From Alligator mississippiensis (lineage: Eukaryota; Chordata; Crocodylia; Alligatoridae), in assembly GCF_030867095.1 (NCBI RefSeq), contig NC_081824.1, positions 168,586,933 to 168,650,932 of the forward strand: 64,000 bases of DNA, read 5' to 3'. The stretch's first letter is position 1. Every line of letters starts with the position of its first letter. Under the pieces are notes generated by a model. The model ran no database searches. It had not been told where the DNA came from and worked only from the letters and a program-made list of their open reading frames with translations. Below are positions 1 through 9,900 of this stretch, one piece after another. The translations under genes and the position numbers were made by a program.

Positions 1-194
1 GATTAGGTACTTCCTCTGGCTTTCATGCCAAGAGCAGCAGAAATTCTCTCATCCCAGAGCTGCATTTCAGAACAGGGAGCACCTTAGTAAAGTGCAGTTT
101 CTTTCCACCCCACTCTATTGTTCATACACAGAAGCAGTCATCTCTCCTTTACTAACCCTTCCAACAAAGACCTGTAACAACACTTTATAAATAT

Positions 195-335
195 GAAGCA
201 GGGCTACATTTAGATCCCTGTGTGCGAGGCGTTTGGTTTATCCTAGAGGTGAGAAGAGACTAAGGCACGGGGAGAAACAGCATCTCCTGCAGGGCCACAT
301 AGCAAGTAAACGGTAAAGCCAGAATGGTAAAGACT
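195..335 (-). repeat. MIR-like SINE fragment in XPO5 intron 3
   Basis: The stretch has the order of MIR core words in reverse orientation: an 'actaaggcacggggagaaac' type block followed by 'gggccacatagcaagtaaac'. It is diverged, as expected for an ancient amniote SINE. No target duplication could be seen. It lies in the partial third intron of XPO5, which otherwise shows nothing. Confidence 0.5.
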
Positions 336-444
336 CTTTTGTGCTCTAAACCAAAACCAACCCTTTTGCCTCGCTTCCATTAGCCACCTCCAAAAAGAGG
401 AAGAGCCCCCATGGTGGTTTGGCCTGGAGGCAGCCAGTACTTAC

Positions 445-3400
445 ATTGGAGATGAGCCCCATGACATTGTTCTTCAAATAAACTTTCTCAAGGCGAGGCA
501 TGTTGTTCCAGCGGAACCTGCCCAACAACACATATAGCGGACACCAAGTGAACACATTCATAGAAACCAACTTGTTTCTTAGGATATAAATATGACAATT
601 GGAACAGTATCAGAAAATATGGATACGAGCTGCTAAGATGCAACCACAACACCCGTCTCATTCTGTAGCGATACAACTGTGGCAAAACCACTCCAAAACC
701 ACTCTGCTTCACTCAGGATCCAAGTTAGGGCAATTTAGCTCACCTGCATCACTGCAGTATAGGTCAGCAATCTATGGCTTGTGGTTCAGATTTGGCCTAC
801 AGGTGCAGGGCTTCACAGTATGGAGAAGCGGCAGCAACCAGGTTCTGGTGCCTGCCCACTTGCCTCTGACCGAAGCTGGATCATTTCAGCCCACAGCCTG
901 AATAGGTTGCCAGCTGCTATGCTACAGGATTCTTCAGGCTTAACAATTACAGTGTACCAGCTGCTGTGCACTCCAGAGCAGACACACCCCACTGCCTCTT
1001 CTAAAGCAGCTAAAACATATGTGTGTCCTTAACAAATTTTCAGCCCTTTGCCCAGGCTAGGTAGGCTGAGGCTGTACAGTTCACTGCTCTGCCAGCACCC
1101 CATTCCTTACTGAAAAAAAACAAGCCACATCATGGGTTAGAGTTAAAATTACCCAGTTAATGCATTCATATACTTGCTGCCAGCACAGTTCAGGGAGGGC
1201 GCATCTGCATGTGCGCTTTACTGCAGAGTAGACTAATTAGCTGCACAGTAAAGCATCACCACCTACATATGCGCCAGTACTGTGGCACAGTAAACTAATT
1301 AACTGTGGTACAGTCAGGGACAGTACAATCTTACAGCGAGATCATTTACTGCACTGAAACGCACATGTAGACAGCGACTGGGTGGGGGCCAGACTCCTGC
1401 TTAGCACTTAGCCACACAGCTCCGCAGGGTCAGCAGAGTTGCACCCCAGCCCCAGCCAGCCCCTCTGCTGCTACTCCCGTGACCCCTTCCAGCCCAGGCC
1501 TGCTCCACCCTGACTTGAATTGCTGCCGTCCCAGGTGCATGTGCAGATGCTGTGCCTGGGAGAAGTTTACTTTGACTCAAACAGATCTGAAGTTTATTGC
1601 TTTGCCTTAATTTCATGTGTAGATGCACCCTGAGTGAGCAGGATTTACTGGTAATGACAGGACATGCAGTTTTGAGTTTACAGAGATAACACCCTGCCAA
1701 TTCCTAACATGGTCTGCCTGAAATCATAGTTTCATAGTAGGTAGGGTCGGAAGGGACCTGAGCAGATCATCAAGTCCGACCCCCTGCCATGGCCAGGAAC
1801 GTGCTTTATAAACATCAGTGAAATAACCTCCATATTCCTCCTGAACAGTATTTACTACTAACCCTCTTTTACAAATGGGGAGAGAAACACAGGGAGGGAC
1901 AGTGATTTGCTCCCTTATGTCACACAGCAGTGGTGTTGGAGCTAAGACCCAGAACCCCCAAACCCACAGTCTCCTGCTGTCACCAACAGATTTCTGGAAT
2001 TATTAAATGGGCAGCTATGTTCTTTTCCTCTGCAAAGTCCCCAACATTTGAGAGGAGAACCCCTTACTTGACCACGTGCTCCAAGATCTGAAGACCAAAG
2101 TGCCTGACAATGGCTGTCTGCGTTTTCTCCGCCAGCTTTAGCCCACATGGGACGCAGATGGGACACTTCTCCTTAAACTCCTCACAGAACTGGGAAGGAG
2201 CAAGAAAAACATTGAGTATAAAATTACCAAGCATTAACCCAGAGGAGGAAGGGAAAAGTGAAACAGGCAAATTTCAAGCAAAAAGTCCCCATACCTTCAA
2301 AATTCCCTACTCTGTATATAGGGAGGGAGGTGAGGGGAATTTTCCTAGAGTAGCAGGGGGAGGCTGAACCACCCACACCTGAGGGTGCTAAGCTATCCCC
2401 CTACTGCAGCAGACTCAAGGCCCCCTTGGAAAATGCCAACTTTTAGTTTTCACTCATTTTTTAACTACGTAAAAATATTAGAGCAGTTCTTCTGCTGCAA
2501 AGAACTCAAAAAGATCCCAACAGGGCAGTGTGGTTTTAACACCATGGATTCTGGTTTCAAATCTCTGGGTTTATCTTGTGAATTGAGTTTGCACACGTCA
2601 GCGCTGACACTGCGTGGCGCTCTGCAGGACCTCAAGGGACCTGGGATGCGGCAGCACCCTGGTTGAGAATCACTGCCCTACTGTTTTACACCCTTTCCAG
2701 GCATGTTCTGAGACCAAGCGAGCCTTCCTGAGCCTGCAGGCAGTTTCAGGTGAGTCGACCAGAGCTTGGTGCCTACCAACCCCCAGAGCAAGACTCTCTG
2801 ACACTGGCAGACACCTTCTCCGCCCATTGCGGGCCATGAAGCTGCCGTGCCACCGACTGCCAGCACGTGGGGAGAGGGGCTGCAGCAGGGATGGCAGCCG
2901 GGGCTGTACACCTCCTGCTGGGGGGCCCGTTTCCCTGGTGCCCAACGTGGCTGGACAAACAGGCCCAGCTTCAGGGGGCAAAGTAGGGCAGGGAGTGTGC
3001 GCCTCACCTGTCCCCTGAGGGGGGGAGGGGGCCCTACATGGGGCTGCAGCACACCCAGGGCTGGGTGTGCAGGTGGCTGGGGGGCAGGGAGAGAGGGCCA
3101 GAGCTGCCACCCCTGCTGCCGTGAGCCCTATGGGAAGGGGGTGGGGTCAGGACCAGAACCAAGGAGGGACTGAGTCAGGACAGAGGCAAGCTGGGGTTGG
3201 GGCCAGAAAAGCAAGGGGGAAAGCAGAACCAAGGCCAGGTGGGGGCGGGGCCAGAGCCCAGGCAAGGTATGGGCGGGGCCAGAAAGTGGGGCGGGGCCAG
3301 AGCGCAGGCAAGGTGTGGGCGGGGCCAAAAACCCATGCGGGTCGGGGCCCTGCTCAGGGTGGCAGTCCTTCCCCTCCACTGCGTCCGCAAGGGACGCAGG

Positions 3401-3567
3401 GCCGCCGTCGCCCGCGTGTCTGTCCCTCGCCCAGCGCGGCCGCACCCCCGCACTCCCGCTACCTTGAGCGCCTCCAGGCGGTAGCGCTGGGTGGAGGCCG
3501 GGTCCATGATCACCGTCACCGCCTTCACCAGCTGCTCGCACAGGCTGCTCACCTGCTCGGCGGACAT
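445..3567 (-). CDS. XPO5: Exportin-5, first three coding exons (partial)
   Basis: Exportin-5 is the importin-beta-family RanGTP-dependent carrier that exports pre-miRNA hairpins from the nucleus. Coding exons on the minus strand are 3567-3463 (residues 1-35), 2189-2068 (36-76) and 517-445 (77-100). Every junction is GT/AG and the phase is kept across both introns. The translation starts MSAEQVSSLCEQLVKAVTV and runs through FCEEFKEKCPICVPCGLKLAEK and FRWNNMPRLEKVYLK, matching recalled human XPO5 with few substitutions. This is the first HEAT-repeat/importin-beta N-terminal segment; the remaining roughly 1,100 residues lie beyond the left edge. The ATG was chosen because it heads the conserved LCEQLVKAVTV stretch and lies in a CpG-rich promoter. 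The gene is head-to-head with POLH, 372 bp between start codons. Intron 1 holds a hAT-like element and a GC-box minisatellite. Confidence 0.95.
1199..1376. repeat. MITE with GTGTCTACATGTGC-type ends, XPO5 intron 2
   Basis: The left end reads ATCTGCATGTGCGCTTTACT. The right end, read on the other strand, is GTCTACATGTGCGTTTCAGT, giving terminal inverted repeats of about 20 bp with mismatches. The interior repeats 'cacagtaaactaattaactg' words. The same ends and interior words recur at 44613-44806 and 45575-45742, so this is one family of short non-autonomous DNA elements. The transposase source is not identified. Confidence 0.6.
1535..1629. repeat. Short MITE-like element, XPO5 intron 2
   Basis: About 95 bp bounded by GGTGCATGTGCAGATGC on the left and, on the opposite strand, GGGTGCATCTACACATG on the right. 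The ends resemble those of the 1199-1376 element, so it is probably a short or internally deleted relative. Confidence 0.45.
1721..1800 (-). repeat. CR1 LINE 3' tip
   Basis: Reverse-orientation CR1 3' end: tandem 'atcatagtttcatagtag' followed by 'ggtcggaagggacctgagca' and 'atcatcaagtccgacccc'. Only the last ~80 bp are present, typical of 5'-truncated CR1 copies. The same 3' end is seen in longer copies at 22.3 and 58.1 kb. Confidence 0.85.
1856..1985 (-). repeat. MIR SINE
   Basis: Reverse MIR core: 'cttttacaaatggggagaga', 'aacacagggagggacagtga', 'tcacacagcagtggtgttgg', then 'gacccagaacccccaaaccc'. The word order matches the MIR consensus read from its 3' side. It lies just 3' of XPO5 exon 2. 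Confidence 0.7.
2407..2675 (-). mobile_element. hAT-like non-autonomous transposon with perfect 8-bp TSD
   Basis: 269 bp flanked by an identical 8-bp duplication CCCTACTG (2399-2406 and 2676-2683). The right end reads ACCCTGGTTGAGAATCACTG, the reverse of the CAGTGATTCTCAACC hAT-type terminus. The interior shares words with copies at 12201-12454 and 48546-48690 ('cttgtgaat', 'gttcttctgctgcaaagaac'). No coding capacity. It sits in XPO5 intron 1. Confidence 0.75.
3236..3345. repeat. GC-box minisatellite in XPO5 intron 1
   Basis: Tandem, slightly variable units built on GGGCGGGGCCAGA, with spacers 'gcccaggcaaggtat', 'aagtg' and 'gcgcaggcaaggtgt'. The units alternate between a longer (~28 bp) and shorter (~18 bp) form. 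Each contains a GGGGCGGGGCC Sp1-type core. Related but looser units extend back to about 3170. The array is about 120 bp inside XPO5 intron 1 from exon 1. Confidence 0.75.
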
Positions 3568-3688
3568 GGCGGTGCCGGGGAGACGGGCACGGTGGACGGG
3601 GGCCCCGCACCAGGAGAAGGGGCGCCAACGCGCAGGCGCGGCAACACGAGCACACTGCGCATGTGCCAGGGGTCCCACGCGAGAGCCA

Positions 3689-3700
3689 TGCGCATGCGCA
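3689..3700. promoter_or_regulatory. NRF1-type palindrome TGCGCATGCGCA
   Basis: Perfect 12-bp palindrome containing the GCGCATGCGC core of the NRF1 consensus. It is 122 bp upstream of the XPO5 start and 240 bp upstream of the POLH start, where it could serve both. Confidence 0.65.
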
Positions 3701-3842
3701 GGGTTGGCCAAGCGGCCGCAGAGAGGAGCGTGGTGGGACACGCTGCGCCTCCACGTCGGCTCCGCCCCCTAGCTGCCGCCCTGAGGCGGTGCAATTCCCC
3801 ACACGGGAGGCGGGGAAAGTGTGAGACTTCCGTTCCACCAGA

Positions 3843-3861
3843 ACTACCGCTCCCAGCGTGC
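3843..3861 (+). promoter_or_regulatory. ZNF143/Staf-like motif before POLH
   Basis: ACTACCGCTCCCAGCGTGC fits the ACTACAAxTCCCAGxxTGC promoter motif at most positions. It lies 79 bp upstream of the POLH ATG. Binding is inferred from the motif alone. Confidence 0.5.
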
Positions 3862-3939
3862 CCGGAGGGGGCGGGGACTCTATTTCCCGGCGGGCGGCGC
3901 AGCCGTTGCCTGGGGCTGGCGGTTCGGCTGCAGTTAGCC

Positions 3940-6900
3940 ATGGCGCAGGGGCAGGAGCGTGTGGTGGCGCTTGCAGACATGGACTGCTTCTTCATGCAGG
4001 TGGAGCAGCGCCTCGAGCCGCGGCTGCGGGGCCGCCCTTGCGCCGTGGTGCAGTACAACCGGTGGCGCGGCGGCGGGTACGTGCCGGTCGTCCCCCCCCA
4101 CCACGTCCCGCCGGCCGGGCCCTGCGCTCACCCCCTCCCCTCCCCTTCCCCCCAGGGTCATCGCCGTCAGCTACGAGGCACGCGCGTTCGGCGTGGCGCG
4201 GGGCATGTGGGCGGCCGATGCCCGCAAGCTCTGCCCCGACTTGCTGGTGGCGCGAGTGCCGCAGGCGCGCGGCAAGGCCGATCTCACCAGGTGAGTGGGG
4301 CAGGGTGGGGTGTCCTAATCCCAGTCCTCATTCGTAATCGAGGGTGGGGCTGTCCTCCCTCCCTTCCCCTGCAGGTACCGGGAGGCCAGCCTGGAGGTGA
4401 TGGAGGTGATGTCACGTTTCGCCGTGATCGAGCGGGCCAGCATCGATGAGGCGTATATGGACCTCACGAATGCCGTGCAGGAGAGGCTCAGAAAGATGCG
4501 GGGGCAGCCTGTCCCTGCAGAGCTGCTGCCTACCACCTTCATCCAGGGCCTGCCTGATGACACTGACGCTGCAGCAGCACAGGGTGGGAGCACAGACTGC
4601 AAAGGTACTGCCAGCCTGCTGGCAGGTGCTGCCTCCTTGCCCTTGCTTTTCAGCTTGGTTTTTGTGGGAAGGCGAGGTAGCGGCCTCACAAAGTAGGAAA
4701 CTCTTAAGGGAAGAGAAGCCAGGCCATCTGTAACCCAAGGGACAGAGAAGCAGGACCAGGTGGAAGGCAGTTTGATTGTGGCATTGCAAAGAGGATCTCA
4801 GTTGGGGCTGGGTCTCTAAAGTGTCAGAGCATCTGCTTGTCTGGCCCTTTCCCTATTGTCTTTCATCCCTACCTGTTCTGTGGATGATAGCACGTCAAAC
4901 CTGGTGCCAGAGTTCACGTACAGACTGCAGCTCCACTTCCAGGGGAAAATTTTCATCCGTGGGCTGGGACTTGCTTTAAAGATGACCCTAGGGACTTCAT
5001 CTGTATTGAAGGAACTGCTTGGGAGGACTGTTATGCATTTAGATATTTTGCATATCAGATCAGGGGTTATGTATTGGTGACTATTTAAAGCCAATTTTAA
5101 TTTTATTTTAAGGTATTCTGCAGTACAGGCTTGCAGCTAAAACTTAACAGCTTTATCGTATTAGCTTCCCCTTCTCTTCCCCGCTGCAATGGGAGAGCAG
5201 TTGTCAGTTAAATTATTTAGAGAGAGACGGGTATTGCCTTCCCTTTTCCAAAGCACACGCAGGATTTCTGCCCAAGTATGCGCTTCAGGTTTAGGAAGCT
5301 TGCCTTTCTTCTGGATATTAAGGCACAATGACAAGAGTATGTGGGCACTGTTCATTGGGGTTTGCTAAAACCAGCACCCTAATTTGTGGGGAACTAGAAA
5401 TACCCGCTGTGATCTTCTCCGGTTGTGTGTTTGTTTTTTTTTGTTTTGTTTTTTCTGTGTGTGTGTGTGTATTTTAGAGGAGCTGCGGCAGCATGGCTTG
5501 CACCAGTGGCTCAGTTCCCTGCCTTTCGATGACTCCAGCTGCCCGGACCTGCAGCTGACAGTAGGAGCAGTAATTGTGGAGGAAATGAGGGCAGCCGTAG
5601 AAGAAGTCACTGGTTACAGGTGCTCGGCTGGGATTTCACACAATAAGGTGCGGGTCAGTTGATGACATAACTGGTCCAAACAATAAAGTCTGCACAGGTT
5701 GTAAAGTGCCTGACAGTCAGTGCTCCTAACTGATGGGTATGAGCAGGGTGAACATCCTGGCCAAACATGGGCATACCTACTTGAGAATAACACTAAGCAG
5801 AGTGTAAGGAATATGTGTCCAAAAATGTGAACTCCTAAGAGGAGCTGGATTCATTTACTGGCTGGGGCTTCTTTTCTTGCTGTATTCCAAGCAGTTTGCT
5901 CGCTATAGAAAAGGCCTGTGAACCACAGGAGTGTCCTCTTGAAATGACTTGCCTTACGGGAGTCTTCTTTCCTGAAAGCAGTGGACAGATATTGTAAACT
6001 TGGGAAGTTTTTTTTTTTTTGTTTTGTTTTTTTAACTGGTATAAACCGTTCAGTTAGATGAGAACAACCCTGCCTCAGTGTCCTGCCTTTGTGCTCTTTT
6101 CACTTGCACCCACAAACATAGGGTGAGTGAGACTGCATTTCCTTAGACTGGCTAACCTTCAGCTAGGCAGATACAGCTTGAGGTGATGCACAGTAGACTG
6201 CCAGCAGCAGCCACAGGAACACTTCACACGTGCAGCCAGGCGCAAAGGGGAGCAAGCTGTTACTTTGCAGCAGTAGCGGGTTTCCTGTTGCATGAATTAT
6301 TTTACACTTTGCTGGGTAATGTCTGGCTGTTGGTTTGGTTGTTGACAGATAGGGTTAATTGTGGTTAGTTAACTAAATAACTTTACAAGTGAATAGGAAC
6401 ACTATCTGGAACATGAAGCGAGCAGATGTAAAGAATAGTTATGTGCATTATAATAGCCAGGGCCTGATGATCACACTATACTGCTAAAAGAACTACCGCA
6501 ATCAGTATATGAACCACTAGAGCAGTGGTGCTCAACCTTTTTAGATTTGAGGCACGCATCCAGAACTCCTGTGAATTGAGCAGCCCCCCATTTTAAAAGC
6601 TGACATCTATTATAGTGCTTACCTCCTTGCAGAGAAGCTGTGCAGTGGGGTTCAGGGAAGAGCTGGACAGGGACTGAACCTAAGCTTATCTGCTTGTCTC
6701 CTCACACTTTGAAGCACCCCTCACAGTATCTTGTTGCACTCTTCAGTGCCCCAGCACCCTACTTGAAAATCACTGCATTAGAGGTTATTTATTTATTAAA
6801 CCATCAATCCCACAGTGGGCAGATAGGGTAAGCACTTGGAGGAGAACAGCATGCATTTGTCAAAAATGAATCTTGTGAAACCAATTTAAATTTGCTTCTT

Positions 6901-9900
6901 TTCATAATTTGGCCTAGCAGGTAGGGGAAAATTGGTAGATACGAGATTCTGACTTTAAGGCTTTGATGCTGTCCCCTGTTGCAATCTCATAAGTAAACTA
7001 CAGTGATATAGATTTAGATGATTTTATCTTGTGTAGGTGTGTGAATGATAACTACTCTGAGTGGCATTTCAGCCAGTGTTTTGGTGTCAAACTAGGGGGG
7101 GCATTTATAGTGGGTTCTCTAGATGAATGTCCTGGATTTGGTACTATTCAGTATTTTTATTTAAGATGGGGACAGTGGAGTAGAGAGTGCACTTACAAAA
7201 TTTAAGGAAGTCATGTTGAGAGAGGTGCCCAGCATTTTGGAGGGCAGGAATGGAATTCAAAATGATTTTGATACATTGGACCAAAATTAACAAGTTCAGA
7301 ATATCATAATGGAAGGGACTGTGCTAAGAAAGAAGTCAAATGCATGCATACAAAGTAAACAATAAGTGGTTAGGCCACAGTACTGCAGAAAAGGTGGGGC
7401 TCTAGCAGACTGGATTGAATACAATCTGGCAAGGCAATGCAATGCTGTTGCAAAAAAGACCAATCTTATTCTGAGTGATGTATCAAGATGAGTGTCACAG
7501 GCAGTAATTCTGCTGTATTTGATGCTGGAATACTTTGCCCTGTCTTGTGGATGACGCATTTAAAAAAAAAAATGTAAACAAGAATCCACGGGAGAACAGC
7601 AAGAATGGCAAAACTTTACGTTTACAAGACTTTGACTCCTGAGGAAGAGTAGAGCCAAACCCGGTTCATTCAAAAGAAAAGAACTGAGGGGGAACACCAG
7701 TTTTCCAGTATGTAGAAGAAGGCAGCAAGTGATTGTTCTTAATATCCAGGGGCAGGATGAGAAGTAATGCTTTAATGTGCCACAAAGAAGATTGAGATTT
7801 AAATATTAGGAAAATCTATAAGGAGTTAACCAGCAGTACAGGCTACGTAAATATGTTATGGAATTGCCATCATTAGAGGTTTTTTAAGAGCAAGTTAGTC
7901 ATGGATGGTCTTGATATACTTGACTTCCTCATCTTGATGATTTCTTGATCTACCTCTCTGCTGCTGACCTTAGTGACAAGACTAGCAGTTGCAGCTAAAC
8001 AGAGCGGAGAAGATGGAAGAGGAGAGGCCCAGAGAGAGAGATGTGGTCTGGTGTAGGTAATAGGACAGAAATGTGGCAGTTGCTTTTGATGTTCTAGCAC
8101 AGCTTTCTGATCAAAACTCAACCACCCACACTGTGCTCTAGACCCCTGCTTCTCTGTGACAGTCTAAAGCAGGGCTCTGATCCTTCCCTTTCAAAGTCAA
8201 AATTTTGCAGGTTCCAGCTCAAGCTTAGCTAGCACAGTTCAGACCTGTGGGTAGATAGCACCTGAGAGTAGAGTGTGGTGGAAGCTGAATCTTATCCTTC
8301 ACCAAGAACATGAAGATAAAGAAGCCTTTAGCAGAGTTGGCTACACCATTGGGCAGAGTCCTTTATAAGCCTGTGTTCCTCTGAATGTGCAGGGTGCACA
8401 ATAATGGGCTTTCCACCCTCTTCCATGTTCCAGGTACTGGCAAAACTGGCCTGTGGGCTGCACAAGCCAAACCGCCAGACACTAATACCCCTGGGACGTG
8501 TCCCGCAGCTCTTCAGCCAGATGCCCATCAATAGCATGTAAGTAATGAGGAGCTACCTGCTTTCACTGATCCCAGGGCTCAGGCGGAGCTGGTTCATGGC
8601 AGGTAGAGTACATCCATACCTCTTTCTGCTGCTATCTTGCTCTCTGGGTTCTGTACTTGCTTTTATAAAAAGCCTCTAGGTGACCTGGTTGCCAAGATGT
8701 ATGCTTCAGTTTGGTTTTCTCTGTTATGGCTGCCTACATGCAGAACTAGAAGAGCGCACAAGCGCAGATTGCCATGTTCATCTCTGGAACTGCTCAGATG
8801 CCTAGTGATAATAACATGGATGTCTGAAGTGGTTAATTTCTTGGTGCTTATTAAAGCATGTCAGGAAGAAGAGGAAGGAGTTTCACTTTTGAAGATCTTC
8901 AAGTTCTGATACCAAGAGCAAAGGAGATGCCAAGGAGCAGACCCATCAAGGAACCTGCTAGAGTCCATGAGGGCATTACCGTTGTCCCTTCCTAATGGTG
9001 TAGCTAACCTTGAGAAATTCAGTGGGCTGTACAAGCCCCTGCAAGTGGAAATTGAGCATGAAGAGCCCATAGGTATATTCATATCTGAGTAGTGGGGAGC
9101 TGAGTTCCAGCAGCCCAGCGAACATGCATGATGATCACAGCCCACTAGTAAGAGGCACATGGGTGGTGCTTGGGGAAGTACTGTTCCTGCTTTCTGCAGC
9201 ATGACTCTTGGCGAGGTCCACATGAAACTGCTATAATCTACCTGCTGCAGGGAGAGGGGAAGGAAGGGGCAGTTCATGCTCATCTAGGAAGAACTGCAGG
9301 AGGTGGTCCTCAAATCAGAGGTTAAAGGCTATGTCTCTTAAAAAAGAAAAAGGCGAGGGGAGGAGTTTGAGGTCTGAGTGCAAGGATGGGGGAGTGGGGT
9401 CTATGTGTTCTTAAATACCATGGGGGTGCTGACTTTGTGCTTTCTCTCCCTGGGTGGTTTGCCATTTCCTGTGCAGCCTTCTTTCTGGCTGAAGCTGTTG
9501 CTGAGCCATGTTCTTGTGAATCATGTTGCTTTCCCCTTTGTCCTCTAGACTTTCCAGGCAGTACTGCTCCCTCAGCTGTCCTGCATCCAGCTGACTAACC
9601 AGCGAACAGCTGAGGACTGAACACACCCTTCATAGCATTCAGGTGACAGCTCTCTTCTGCATTCTCTCTTGCAGCCGCAACCTAGGTGGGAAGCTGGGCG
9701 CCTCTGTCAGTGAGATCCTGGGGGTGGAGTACATGGGGCAGCTGACCCAGTTCAGCATGTTGCAGCTCCAGACTCACTTTGGAAACAAGACTGGGTAAGT
9801 GACTTGCTGCCTTCAAGGGCAGGTCTCAGGAGGATATGAAGACTTTGGTGCTGCCAAAGTGGCGGGGAGCTTTGGTTCTGCAGGCATTACTGCTCAGGAA

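Larger units (their letters stand above)
3380..4300. promoter_or_regulatory. CpG island over the XPO5/POLH bidirectional promoter
   Basis: Very GC-rich, CpG-dense sequence spanning XPO5 exon 1 (start codon 3567, minus) and POLH exons 1-2 (start codon 3940, plus). The 372 bp between start codons must hold both transcription starts. It contains TGCGCATGCGCA at 3689-3700 (NRF1-type palindrome), a second GCGCATGTGC half-match near 3656-3665, and ACTACCGCTCCCAGCGTGC at 3843-3861, close to the ZNF143/Staf consensus. No TATA box was seen. Promoter activity is inferred from position and composition. Confidence 0.8.

Noticed and set aside
3067-4449. 460-residue open frame on plus across the XPO5/POLH promoter
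   Set aside because: It is an artefact of CpG-rich sequence. It runs antisense to XPO5 exon 1 and out of frame through POLH exons 1-3, with no domain resemblance.
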